Of a DNA stretch of 64,000 bases, positions 31,903 through 40,555 are shown one piece after another. This DNA comes from Myxococcus dinghuensis. Its GTDB lineage: Bacteria; Myxococcota; Myxococcia; Myxococcales; Myxococcaceae. Position numbers and translations under genes: made by a program. Below the pieces are notes generated by a model. It ran no database searches. It had not been told where the DNA came from and saw nothing but the letters and a program-made list of their open reading frames with translations. Location: NCBI RefSeq assembly GCF_024198235.1, contig NZ_JAKCFB010000005.1, positions 248,001 through 312,000 on the forward strand, given 5' to 3'. Numbering within the stretch: the first letter of the stretch is position 1; the number at the start of each line of letters is the position of its first letter.

Positions 31903-32589
31903 CTAGAACTTCACCGACCCGGTGGGCAGCAGCAGGGACGAGGACTCACGGGGCACCAGCGAGTGCTCCATGTCCAGCTCCAGCACCGCGCGGCCATGCA
32001 CGGCCAGGTCGCGCACCGCCATGTCGAAGGACAGCGGGGCCACGTGCGCGTCGAGCGACGTCTCCATCGCGGCGCCGTCCTTGCTGAAGGCGCCCATCTC
32101 GTTGAACGAGACGGAGACGTGGACGTGCTCGATGCCCGCGTTCTTCGGCACCTCGAAGCGCGCCACCAGCGGCGCGTGCTCCGGGTTGGCCGCCAGGTCC
32201 ACCAGGGTGGACACCATGCGGACCTCGAGCGGTTTGCCGTCCACGGTGACGTCCACCGCGGTCACCGGCACGCGCAGGGTGGTGAACCCCGACAGCTTCG
32301 AGCCCTTCATGCGCAGCTCGAACGTCTGCACAGAGGGACCGGGGTCGCCACCGCCGCCGGGCGACGGGTTCTCGCCGCCGGGCTGCTCGCCACCGGCGCC
32401 GGGGCCGGGCTGCTCGCCACCGGCGCCAGGGCCGGGCTGCTCACCACCGGGGCCGGGGTTTTCGCCACCGGGGGCCTCGGTGATGGGAGGCTCTCCCTCC
32501 GGGCTGTTGCGGGAATCGTCGCCGCCGCAGGCGGAGACAGCGAAGGCAAGGGCCGAGGCCCCGAGAGCGGACAACAACAGCTTCTTCAT
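31903..32589 (-). CDS. Secreted lipoprotein with Gly/Pro repeat linker
   Basis: This 228-residue precursor begins MKKLLLSALGASALAFAVSACGG, with lipobox VSAC. Residues about 30-80 are a disordered Gly-Pro-Glu-Gln linker with GGEQPGPGA repeats. A beta-rich domain of about 140 residues (FELRMKGSKLSGFTTLRVPV, continuing VTAVDVTVDGK) follows and ends in LLLPTGSVKF. The layout is a membrane-tethered beta-sandwich, similar in style to DUF4382-like lipoproteins, but I cannot assign a family. It lies 57 bases downstream of another secreted-protein gene and is probably co-transcribed with it. Confidence 0.75.
   Translation of the reverse strand: MKKLLLSALGASALAFAVSACGGDDSRNSPEGEPPITEAPGGENPGPGGEQPGPGAGGEQPGPGAGGEQPGGENPSPGGGGDPGPSVQTFELRMKGSKLSGFTTLRVPVTAVDVTVDGKPLEVRMVSTLVDLAANPEHAPLVARFEVPKNAGIEHVHVSVSFNEMGAFSKDGAAMETSLDAHVAPLSFDMAVRDLAVHGRAVLELDMEHSLVPRESSSLLLPTGSVKF
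32380..32460 (-). repeat. Three tandem 27-bp repeats within the lipoprotein linker
   Basis: Units at 32380-32406, 32407-32433 and 32434-32460 share GGGCTGCTCGCCACCGG and encode Gly/Glu/Gln/Pro-rich 9-residue repeats. Units 1 and 2 differ at one base, so recent slippage is likely and copy number may vary between strains. Confidence 0.85.
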
Positions 32590-32646
32590 GGCGTTACTCC
32601 TTCAAGGTTCGTCGTGAATTCCGTTCGTCAGCGTGGCGATGCAGGC

Positions 32647-33576
32647 TCACTGCGGATCCGTGCAGGTACCGAGTGACGGGAGGGAGGGGTCGATGCCCAG
32701 CGCGCGAGCGGCGAGCGGCGTGGCGGGACCGGTGATGTAGAGGGGAGGGAACGGACCGCGGGAGCAGGACGCGTTGAACGTCCGCAGCGTGCCGGTCATC
32801 GAGTCCATGCTGCCGCACGTGGTGCCCTCGAGGAACGAGAGCGCCTGCGCGAGGACGCCGCCACCGGGCGACGCGCCGAACAGGCGCTGGTTGCACGTGG
32901 CCACCAGCAGCTGCTGCGCGAGCAGGAAGCGCGCGCGGTCCAGGTCGTTGCGCGCGGTGCCGCTGAGGAACTGGTCCGGGTCGCCCCAGAGGATGCCCTC
33001 CAGGCCCACGTCCGTGAGCACCGAGGCCACCGGGCCCAGGTTGATGGGACCGCCCAGCAGGCACGCCGTCAGCGGCACCAGGTGCGACTGGTAGTAGCCC
33101 AGCGTGCGCGTGGCCGAGCCGCACGTCAGGTCCGGCGAGGGCTGGCCGCAGGTGACACGCGCGGTGCTCACCGACAGGCCCAGGTCGAACGTGGCGGTGA
33201 AGACGTTGTCGATGTTCGCGTCCAGCGTGCCGTCGAGCAGCGCGAGCGTGTCGCAGTCGTCGTAGCTGTCGAACACCACCGACAGCGCGTGGCTCACCGT
33301 CTGCCCCACCGGAATCTCCACCGGCAACGAGGGGAACTCGAAGCCCTTCAGCACCATGAGCGGATCCACCGCCGTCAGGAGGATCGACGGCAGCGTCGGA
33401 TGCGTATTGGTGACGTCGAACGTGTAGTTCGCCGTGAAGGGATACGTCGTCGCCTCCACGGAGGCCTCGCCGTTCACCCGCTTCAGGCACTGCAGGTCAT
33501 GCGCCGCCGCGTTCCCCGCCAGCCCCAGCACCGCGGCACAAGCCGCGCCCTTCCAAGTCCTGCTCCACGACGTCAT
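32647..33576 (-). CDS. Secreted cysteine-containing hypothetical protein
   Basis: This 309-residue precursor has a signal peptide (residues 1-25: MTSWSRTWKGAACAAVLGLA, cleaved after NAAA). The first half is beta-rich (residues about 40-130, resembling a fibronectin- or Ig-like fold). The second half contains about ten cysteines (VTCGQ, LTCGS, TACLL, ATCNQ, TTCGS, ASCSR, GTCTD), which suggests a disulfide-rich extracellular domain. No known family was recognised. It is the upstream gene of a two-gene unit with the lipoprotein at 31903-32589. Confidence 0.75.
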   Translation of the reverse strand: MTSWSRTWKGAACAAVLGLAGNAAAHDLQCLKRVNGEASVEATTYPFTANYTFDVTNTHPTLPSILLTAVDPLMVLKGFEFPSLPVEIPVGQTVSHALSVVFDSYDDCDTLALLDGTLDANIDNVFTATFDLGLSVSTARVTCGQPSPDLTCGSATRTLGYYQSHLVPLTACLLGGPINLGPVASVLTDVGLEGILWGDPDQFLSGTARNDLDRARFLLAQQLLVATCNQRLFGASPGGGVLAQALSFLEGTTCGSMDSMTGTLRTFNASCSRGPFPPLYITGPATPLAARALGIDPSLPSLGTCTDPQ

Positions 33577-33985
33577 CGCTTGCCTCGCCTTGCTTCCTGT
33601 AGTGGGCCGTCATGGCCCGTCTGGCGTGGCCCTTTTTCACCCGCTGTGCCAGGAAACCGCGTCTGCGAGTCGCCGGAACGCGGACGCGCGCCCTCCCCCG
33701 GGGAGGAGCCGAGCAGGACCGGGGGACGACTTGATGGGCAGTCCGGTGCCCTCCGGGTGGAACGGGCGTGCCCCGTCGCGGTGAAGGCGCGTTCCCATCC
33801 AGGGCACCCGCGAGGAGCGGGCAGGCCCCCGAACACCCCCGCAAGGCCCTCGGCCCCGCTCACGCGGGCCAATCCCCACACCCGCCGCGGGAATCCCACT
33901 TCACCCAGGGCATCTACGAAGCCCTTCGTTGACATCTACGAACTCATTCGTATGATGAGGACGTGGATAGCGAGCCGAGGGAGTC
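33577..33985. other. Intergenic region between secreted-protein gene and BlaI gene
   Basis: These 409 bases contain no gene I can support. The right-hand 75 bases hold the BlaI operators and promoter (listed separately). The left-hand part must contain the promoter of the minus-strand secreted-protein gene; 33620-33650 (TGGCCCTTTTTCACCCGC) is its least GC-rich stretch. Confidence 0.4.
33911..33957 (+). promoter_or_regulatory. BlaI-type double operator over a strong sigma-70 promoter
   Basis: Two palindromes of the same kind lie in tandem: TACGAA-GCCC-TTCGTT (33915-33930) and TACGAA-CTCA-TTCGTA (33937-33952), both preceded by CATC. Their centres are 22 bp apart, about two helical turns. A near-consensus promoter, TTGACA (33929-33934), 16 bases, TATGAT (33951-33956), sits between and within the second site. 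Repressor bound there would block RNA polymerase. Binding by the adjacent BlaI-type protein is inferred from position and symmetry. Confidence 0.8.
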
Positions 33986-34384
33986 ATGAGCGAATCGAAG
34001 CTGCCGCGCCCCACGGACGGGGAGCTGGCCATCCTGCGGGTGCTGTGGGAGCGCGGCACCAGCACCGTCCGAGAGGTCCATGAAGCGCTGAACCGGCGCG
34101 AACCGGAGGAGGGCACCGGCTACACCACGGTGCTCAAGCTGATGCAGATCATGACGGAGAAGGGCCTGGTCGAGCGCGACGAGTCCCAGCGGGCGCACGT
34201 CTACCGGGCGAAGGCCACGGAGCAGCGCACGCAGCGGCAGTTGGTCAGTGATTTGATGGAGCGCGCGTTCGGCGGGTCCCCGGCGCGGCTGGCGATGCAG
34301 GCGCTGTCCTCGCGCAAGACGAGCCCCCAGGAGCTGGCGGAGCTGCGCCAACTGCTCGATTCGCTGGAAGGAGCGGACGAATGA
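33986..34384 (+). CDS. BlaI/MecI/CopY family transcriptional repressor
   Basis: This 132-residue winged-helix repressor opens LPRPTDGELAILRVLWERG and contains STVREVHEALN and GYTTVLKLMQIMTEKGLVERD, the recognition and wing signatures of the family. A C-terminal dimerisation helix follows. Family members bind palindromes and are inactivated by proteolysis triggered by a BlaR1-type membrane protease. Here that protease gene overlaps the stop by four bases (ATGA), indicating translational coupling. The operator-promoter at 33911-33957 is directly upstream. Confidence 0.93.
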   Translation: MSESKLPRPTDGELAILRVLWERGTSTVREVHEALNRREPEEGTGYTTVLKLMQIMTEKGLVERDESQRAHVYRAKATEQRTQRQLVSDLMERAFGGSPARLAMQALSSRKTSPQELAELRQLLDSLEGADE

Positions 34385-36393
34385 ACGGCCTGATGCTGGA
34401 GTCGCTGGGCTGGGCGCTGCTGCACTCCCTCTGGCAGGGGACGCTGGTGGCGCTGGGGTTGGGGCTGGCCCTGGCGACGGTGGGTCGCCGCGCCTCCAAC
34501 GCGCGCTACGCGCTGGCCCTGGGCGCGCTGGTGCTGGCCGTGGCGCTGCCGGTGGCCACCGGCGCGCGGCACTACCTGACGGCGGGCGGGCGCGTGAGCG
34601 CGGACGGCCGCGAGGCGCGCATCGAGCGGGGCCTGCGCGTCGCCCGCATGGTGCGCGAGCAGGGCGTGGCGCGCGCCGTCCAGGAGCTGCGCGCCGCCCC
34701 CGCCTCCGTGGAGGGCGCGACGGACTCCGCGTGGGGCGTCCTGGGCACGCTCCTCGAGAGGGCCCGCGAGGCGGTGGACCGGAGCCTGCGGTGGCTGGTG
34801 CTGGCGTGGGTGGCGGGCGTGGGACTGTGTTCGGGCCGGCTGACGGCGGAGTGGGTGAAGCTGCGCCTGCTGGCGAAGCGCGCCCTGCCGGCGCCCGCCG
34901 AGTGGCAGGAGCGGCTGGACGTGCTGTCGCGGCGGCTGGGCCTTGCCCGCGCGGTGCGGCTGCTGCAGACGACGGAGGTGGACGTGCCCGCCGCGGTGGG
35001 CTGGCTGTCCCCGGTGGTGCTGCTGCCCATGTCCACGCTGATGGGGCTGCCCGCGAGGCAGCTGGAGATGGTGCTCGCGCACGAGCTGGCGCACATCCGC
35101 CGGCACGACTTCGTGGTGAACCTGGCGCAGGTGTTCGTGGAGACGCTCTTCTTCTTCCACCCGGCCGTCCAGTGGATGTCCCAGGTCGTCCGCGTGGAGC
35201 GCGAGCACTGCTGCGACGACGTGGCGGTGGGCGCCAGCGGCAACTCGCTCTCCTACGCGCGCGCCCTCACCGCGCTGGAGACCCTGCGCGTGATGCCGGA
35301 CACCCTGCCGGGCCCGGCCATGTCCGCCCTGGGAGGCTCGCTGCCCGAGCGCGTGCGCCGGCTCGTGGCCACGCCCTCGCCGCGCTGCTCCTCCCGCTGG
35401 GTCGCCGGCGCGTCGGTGCTCACCCTGGTCAGCAGCCTCGCGGTGGCCGCGCCCCTGACGGCGCTGGTGCTGGGACAGACGTCCACGTCCGCCCCCGCGG
35501 CCACCTCGACCCCCACTCCCACGTCCGCGGTCATCGCGCCTCCCGCGCCTCCCGCGCCCCCGGCCCCCGTGCGCGTCGCCATGGCGGCGCCCGCCCCCGC
35601 GCCGGCGCCCCGTCCTGCCCCCGCTCCCGCTCCCGCTCCCGCCGCGCCCCGCCCGGTCCGTGACGACGTGGACGCGAGGACGAAGGTGGGCTCCGGCCAG
35701 CCGCTCTCCGTCGACCAGTTGGTGGAGCTGAAGGTGGCGGGCGTCACGCCGGAGAAGGTGGACGCGATGGTGAAGATGGGCTTCGAGCCCACCGTGTCCA
35801 ACCTGGTGGAGATGGGCCACGCGGGCATCACCCCCGAGTACGTGAAGGAGATGAACGCCCGCTTCGGCCGCCAGCTGGACGTGGACACGCTGGTGGAGCT
35901 GCGGCACCTGGGCGTCACGCCCGAGTACATCCAGGCGCTGAAGTCCGCGGGCTTCTCCACCGACGACCCGGACGAGCTGACGCAGGCGCGCGCGGTCGGC
36001 GTCGACGCGGCCTACGTGGAGGCCCTGCGCGCCGCGGGCTACTCGAAGCTGACGCTGGAGCAGGTGTCGGAGCTGCGCGCGGTGGGCGTGGACGCCGGCT
36101 ACGTCCGGGCGCTCGACCAGCGCGGGCTGCGCGGGCTGGCGGCGGACGACCTCCAGCAGTTGCGCGCGGTGGGCGTCACCCCGGACTGGCTGGACTCCAT
36201 CCGCTCGGCCGGCGTGAAGACGCTGGACCCGGAGCAGTTGACGGAGCTGCGCGCGCTCGGCGTGAGCCTCGACTTCCTCGTGGAGCTGCGCCACGCGGGC
36301 CTCGAGAACCTCTCCCCCGACGAGCTGGTCAAGCTTCGCGCCGGTGGCGTGGACGCCGACTTCATCCGGCGCATCCGCGGCACGAAGCCGTAG
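34381..36393 (+). CDS. M56 (BlaR1-like) membrane metalloprotease with C-terminal repeat domain
   Basis: This 670-residue protein has an N-terminal membrane domain with about four helices. The M56 zinc site is HELAH at residues 234-238, followed by RRHDFVVN and the conserved REHCCDD that supplies the third ligand. A further membrane segment is near residue 355. Residues about 370-440 are a Pro/Ala-rich linker. Residues about 442-667 hold eight repeats of about 29 residues (pattern L..DQL.EL...GV...Y...L...G). Classical BlaR1 has a penicillin-binding sensor there; this protein has none. It probably cleaves the BlaI repressor in response to an unknown signal. Confidence 0.9.
   Translation: MNGLMLESLGWALLHSLWQGTLVALGLGLALATVGRRASNARYALALGALVLAVALPVATGARHYLTAGGRVSADGREARIERGLRVARMVREQGVARAVQELRAAPASVEGATDSAWGVLGTLLERAREAVDRSLRWLVLAWVAGVGLCSGRLTAEWVKLRLLAKRALPAPAEWQERLDVLSRRLGLARAVRLLQTTEVDVPAAVGWLSPVVLLPMSTLMGLPARQLEMVLAHELAHIRRHDFVVNLAQVFVETLFFFHPAVQWMSQVVRVEREHCCDDVAVGASGNSLSYARALTALETLRVMPDTLPGPAMSALGGSLPERVRRLVATPSPRCSSRWVAGASVLTLVSSLAVAAPLTALVLGQTSTSAPAATSTPTPTSAVIAPPAPPAPPAPVRVAMAAPAPAPAPRPAPAPAPAPAAPRPVRDDVDARTKVGSGQPLSVDQLVELKVAGVTPEKVDAMVKMGFEPTVSNLVEMGHAGITPEYVKEMNARFGRQLDVDTLVELRHLGVTPEYIQALKSAGFSTDDPDELTQARAVGVDAAYVEALRAAGYSKLTLEQVSELRAVGVDAGYVRALDQRGLRGLAADDLQQLRAVGVTPDWLDSIRSAGVKTLDPEQLTELRALGVSLDFLVELRHAGLENLSPDELVKLRAGGVDADFIRRIRGTKP
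35704..36381 (+). repeat. Encoded tandem array of eight 29-residue repeats
   Basis: The M56 protein C-terminal part repeats a unit of the form DPEQLTELRALGVSLDFLVE, then LRHAGLENL. Conserved positions are Leu at 5 and 8, Gly-Val near 13-14, an aromatic at 17-18, and Ala-Gly near 25. The unit is diverged at DNA level, so this is an old array. The same unit forms most of the next protein (36505-37671). Confidence 0.85.
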
Positions 36394-36504
36394 CACGCAG
36401 CACCCCTCCCCTCCCCTCCCACACCTCCCCTCCGGGCGCGTCCTTCCCTCCAGGACGCGACCCGGTCGGGAGGGGTCTGTCCCGAACTCCCAAGGAGCCT
36501 CGCC

Positions 36505-37671
36505 ATGCGTCGCCGTCCCTCGTCGTTGCTGTCCCTCATCGCCCTCCTGTGGGCCACGCTCGCCGCCGCCGAGGACTCGGCGGGGACGTGGACCGCCACC
36601 CTGTCGCCCAAGCAGGTCGACCACCTCCACCTCCAGCTCTCCCACGCGCGGACCGACCGGGAGGACCGGCGGGGGACGTTCGGCTTCACGCAGCCGCTCT
36701 CGTCGCTCCAGGGCGTGTCCCTGAAGGACGGCCCCTCCAGCTTCACGCTGGTGCGCGAGGCGGGCACCTTCGCCTTCACCGGCAGCTTCCAGCAGGGCGA
36801 CGGCGCGGGCCACTACCGCTTCACGCCCAGCGAGTCCTACGTCAAGGCCATGGCCGGCCTGGGCTACCCGAACCTCACCCAGGAGGAGCACTTCAACCTG
36901 GCCGTCGCGGACGTCACCTCGCGGCAGCTCACGGACCTGGCGGCGGTGGGTTACAAGGACATCCCGCGCGACGACCTCATGCAGGTGGGCCTCTTCCGCG
37001 TCACCGCCGACTACGTGCGCGAGCTGGCGAAGCTCGGCCACACGAAGCTGAAGCTCGAGCAGTTGGTCCAGGGCCGCATCCACGGCGTCACGGGGCCGCG
37101 CATCCAGGAGCTGGCCGACGCGGGCTTCCCCAAGCTCGCCTGGGACGACCTGCTCGCCATGTGCATCCACGGCGTCACCCCGGCCTACATCCGGGAGGTG
37201 CGCGGCATGGGCTTCAAGGACCTGGACGCCGAGGGCATCGTGAGCCTGCGCATCCACGGCGTCACCGCCCAGTTCGCCCAGGAGATGAAGGCCATCGGCT
37301 TCAAGAGCCTGAGCGGCGAGCAGCTGGTCGCCTTCCGCATCCACGGCGTCACCCCCGCCTTCGTCAAGGAGGTGCGCGGCATGGGCTTCGAGGACCTGGA
37401 GCCGGATGACTACGTCGCCTTCCGCATCCACGGCGTGAGTTCGGAATTCGTGAAGGAGATGCGAGACCTGGGCTTCCCCGACATCACCCGGGAGCAGCTC
37501 GTCTCCTTCCGCATCCACGGCGTCACGGCCGCCTTCGTGAAGCAGATGCGCGATGCGGGCTACACGAAAATCACCCCGGACGACCTCATCCGGCTGCGCA
37601 TCCATGGAATCGATGACCGCTTCATGCGTTCCATGTCTCGAGGTGGTCAGGGCGGCAAGGGAACACCGTAG
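36505..37671 (+). CDS. Secreted protein made of 29-residue repeats
   Basis: This 388-residue protein begins with a signal peptide (MRRRPSSLLSLIALLWATLA, cleaved near Ala-Glu). Residues about 25-105 form a beta-rich domain (GTWTATLSPKQVDHLHLQLS ... GAGHYRFTP). Residues about 109-375 hold roughly ten 29-residue repeats. The later units share (R/C)IHG(V/I) seven times, for example LSGEQLVAFRIHGVTPAF. The repeat is the one found in the upstream M56 protein. It lies 111 bases downstream on the same strand and is probably part of the BlaI-controlled operon. Its function is unknown; an interaction with the M56 repeat domain is an inference. Confidence 0.88.
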   Translation: MRRRPSSLLSLIALLWATLAAAEDSAGTWTATLSPKQVDHLHLQLSHARTDREDRRGTFGFTQPLSSLQGVSLKDGPSSFTLVREAGTFAFTGSFQQGDGAGHYRFTPSESYVKAMAGLGYPNLTQEEHFNLAVADVTSRQLTDLAAVGYKDIPRDDLMQVGLFRVTADYVRELAKLGHTKLKLEQLVQGRIHGVTGPRIQELADAGFPKLAWDDLLAMCIHGVTPAYIREVRGMGFKDLDAEGIVSLRIHGVTAQFAQEMKAIGFKSLSGEQLVAFRIHGVTPAFVKEVRGMGFEDLEPDDYVAFRIHGVSSEFVKEMRDLGFPDITREQLVSFRIHGVTAAFVKQMRDAGYTKITPDDLIRLRIHGIDDRFMRSMSRGGQGGKGTP

Positions 37672-37756
37672 GAATCCCCGGAAGCGCGGTCGTTCCTTCG
37701 TCTCCTAATCGCTGATGCGGGAAGCGGCCACGGCCACCGTGGTCGAGGGAGAGGGC

Positions 37757-40336
37757 ATGTCATCGGCAGGCTGGGCGGGCATCGGGCTCGGTGTCGCGCT
37801 GTGGAGCGCGGTCGCGGGGGCCGCGGTGGAGGGCCCCGGGGTGGAGCAGTTCCTCCAGGCCGCCCGGGCCTCGGGGTCCATCCAGGTGGATGGGCGGCTG
37901 GACGAGGACGACTGGGCGCGAGCGCCCGTGTTCGACGCCTTCGTGGAGCGGTTTCCCACGGCGGGGCGGACGCCCTCGGAGCGCACGGAGCTGCGCATCC
38001 TCTACGACGACGACACGCTGTACGTGGGCGTCGTCGCGCGGGACTCGGAGCCGGCGCGCATCGACCGGCGGCTGGGGCGGCGGGACAGCGCGCCCTACTC
38101 GGACACCCTCCACGTCCTCGTCGACCCGGCGCACGACCACCGCACCGCGTACAAGTTCTCGCTGTCCGCCGGGGGCGTGCAGAGCGACGGGCTGTACTAC
38201 GACGACCGCTTCTACACGGAGGACTGGAGCGGCATCTGGGACGGCGCGGCGGGGAGCGTGCCGGACGGCTGGGTGGCGGAGTTCGCCATCCCCCTGTCGC
38301 TCCTGCGCTTCCCCACGGCCTCCGTGCAGACCTGGGGCTTCTCCGTGCGGCGGGACATCGCGCGCAAGAACGAGGAGCTGGAGTCGGTGGAGAACCCGCG
38401 CACGCACAACGCCAACGTGTCGCGGCTGGGGCACCTGACGGGCATGGAGGGACTCCAACCGCGCGGCCGGTGGGAGCTGCTGCCCTACGTGGCGGCGCGG
38501 GGCCTGGCGCACCCGCAGTTCTCGGACGCGACGCGGCCGGCGCCCCGGCTGCTCAGCCCGTCCCTGGACGTGGGGCTGGACGTGCGCGCGGCGCTCACCA
38601 GCAACCTGTCGCTGGCGGCGACGTTCAACCCGGACTTCGGCGAGGTGGAGGCGGACCAGCTCCTGTTGAACCTGGGCACCTTCGAGCAGTTCTATCCGGA
38701 GCGGCGGCCGTTCTTCACCCAGGGCATGGAGCTGTTCCAGCCGGTGGGCATGAACGTGGGCGACGCGCCGCTGGCCCTCTTCTATTCCCGGCGCATCGGC
38801 CTGGAGACGCCCATCCTCGGCGCGGCCAAGGTGACGGGCGCGGTGGGCGGCGTGCAGGTGGGCGTACTGGACGCGGTGGTGATGGGGCCGTGGCAGGCGC
38901 GCGACGAGGCGCGGCCGGACCGGGGCCTGCGGCTGGACTGGCGCCGGCCCATGCACGTGGGGCCGGGCGTGGAGCTGCCGGACGCGCCCTCGGCGACGAC
39001 GCACTTCCTGGTCGCGGTGGCGCGCGGCAAGGTGGGCACGGGCTCGCGCGTGGGGGGCTCGGTGGCCATGGCCAACCCGCTGGAGGGCACGTGCACGCCG
39101 GAGGACGCGGCGCTGGAGTCCTCCGAGCGGCCCGCGTCGTGCCGTGGTCGCGGGGGCCTCGCGGGCGCGCTCGACTTCGACCTGAAGACGCCCGACGCGA
39201 GCTGGGGCGTGTACGGCATGCTGCTGGCGACACGGGTCGACGGCGGGCTGCCGGAGAGCGTGCTGCCGGACGGCACGCGGCTGGCGCGCGGAGACTCCGG
39301 CGTGGGCGGCTACCTGCGCGCGGGGCGCTTCGGCGGCGAGGGGCTGCGGCCGGAGATTGGCGTGGACGTGGCGTCGCCGCGCCTGTCGCTGAGCGCCACG
39401 GGCTTCCAGTACATCCAGAACGACCTGTCGCCGCGCGCGGTGCTGCGCTACGCGAAGCCCAACGGCGTGGGCCCGTTCCGCTCGCTCTTCGTCAACGCCA
39501 TGGGCGGCTCGCGGTGGACGGCGGACTCGCGCGGCGAGCACCGGGTGACGTGGGGCAACCTCAACGGCTCCCTCACGCTGCCCAGCTTCGACGTGGTCGG
39601 CTTCGAGTCGGGCGTGGACCTGAACGACTTCGACGTGCGGGAGATGCGGCGCACGGGCGTCCCGCTGGAGCGGGCGGACCGGTGGTTCGCCGCCGCGTGG
39701 ACGGAGACCAACCCGAACCGCCCGGTGTCCGTCGAGCTGTGGCTGGCCCTGGGGCACCGCTTCCAGAGCGGCGGGCCGCTGCCGCCCGCCTGGGGCTGGT
39801 CCGCGGACCTCACCCTGTCGATGCGCCCCCACCCGTCGCTCCAGACGGAGTTCTCCGTGAGCAACGACCGGACGGACCACGGGCCGCGCTACGTGGACAC
39901 GCTCGACGACGGGCGCTTCCTGCTGGGCGCGCTGGACTCGCGCTACCTGTCCTTCACGCTGCGCCAGCAGTGGGTGCTGTCGCCCCGGCTCACCGTGCAG
40001 GGCTACGCGCAGCTCTTCACCGCGTATGGCCAGTACGGCGCCTACTTCACGGCGGCGAGCGACGAGCGCAAGTCCCCGGTGCGGCTGTCCACGCTCCAGC
40101 CGTACGCGCCCGAGAGCACGAGCGACTTCTACGACACGGCCCTCAACGTGAACGTGGTGCTGCGCTGGGAGTACCGGCTGGGCTCCACCCTCTTCTGCGT
40201 CTACTCGCGCTCGCAGCAGGGGCTGCCGACGCCGGAGGGCGAGCGGGCCTTCGCGTCGCTGTGGCCCAGGCGCCTGCTGTCCGGTCCCGCCAACGACGCG
40301 CTGATGCTCAAGTGGAGCTACTACTGGGGCACCTGA
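37757..40336 (+). CDS. DUF5916/CBM9-like outer-membrane protein
   Basis: Start ATG 37757 follows GAGGGAGAGGGC; the upstream in-frame ATG region lacks a ribosome site. The 859-residue precursor has a signal peptide (to about residue 23). An N-terminal CBM9-like beta-sandwich (about 35-225: IQVDGRLDEDDWARA, LYVGVVARDSEP) is followed by a long C-terminal part rich in alternating aromatic/polar strands, ending in KWSYYWGT. This matches the DUF5916 family, predicted to form an outer-membrane beta-barrel with a surface sugar- or heme-like binding domain. PERRPFFTQGMELF is a strongly conserved family motif. Substrate unknown; it is monocistronic. Confidence 0.85.
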   Translation: MSSAGWAGIGLGVALWSAVAGAAVEGPGVEQFLQAARASGSIQVDGRLDEDDWARAPVFDAFVERFPTAGRTPSERTELRILYDDDTLYVGVVARDSEPARIDRRLGRRDSAPYSDTLHVLVDPAHDHRTAYKFSLSAGGVQSDGLYYDDRFYTEDWSGIWDGAAGSVPDGWVAEFAIPLSLLRFPTASVQTWGFSVRRDIARKNEELESVENPRTHNANVSRLGHLTGMEGLQPRGRWELLPYVAARGLAHPQFSDATRPAPRLLSPSLDVGLDVRAALTSNLSLAATFNPDFGEVEADQLLLNLGTFEQFYPERRPFFTQGMELFQPVGMNVGDAPLALFYSRRIGLETPILGAAKVTGAVGGVQVGVLDAVVMGPWQARDEARPDRGLRLDWRRPMHVGPGVELPDAPSATTHFLVAVARGKVGTGSRVGGSVAMANPLEGTCTPEDAALESSERPASCRGRGGLAGALDFDLKTPDASWGVYGMLLATRVDGGLPESVLPDGTRLARGDSGVGGYLRAGRFGGEGLRPEIGVDVASPRLSLSATGFQYIQNDLSPRAVLRYAKPNGVGPFRSLFVNAMGGSRWTADSRGEHRVTWGNLNGSLTLPSFDVVGFESGVDLNDFDVREMRRTGVPLERADRWFAAAWTETNPNRPVSVELWLALGHRFQSGGPLPPAWGWSADLTLSMRPHPSLQTEFSVSNDRTDHGPRYVDTLDDGRFLLGALDSRYLSFTLRQQWVLSPRLTVQGYAQLFTAYGQYGAYFTAASDERKSPVRLSTLQPYAPESTSDFYDTALNVNVVLRWEYRLGSTLFCVYSRSQQGLPTPEGERAFASLWPRRLLSGPANDALMLKWSYYWGT

Positions 40337-40555
40337 GCCGCGCGCCCGTGAGTCCCACCGGGGCCCTCGGCTCCGGACACCCCGCGCGCGGGTGACACCG
40401 CTCCCCGGCGCGGGTCCTGGCCCGACGGGGAGGCGAGGGCCCGTCGCCAGGGCGTGGAAGCGTCCGCTCCCCGACGTCCGGGCGCCCGCCTGGCGTGCGT
40501 GGCGCGGACCGAGGCCCCACCTTCGCCCCGGACGGTTGGGGACGGAGGGTGCGGA

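Noticed and set aside
32380..32460. Short-spaced direct repeats considered as a possible CRISPR or satellite array
   Set aside because: Three 27-bp units without spacers lie inside a coding linker and keep the reading frame.
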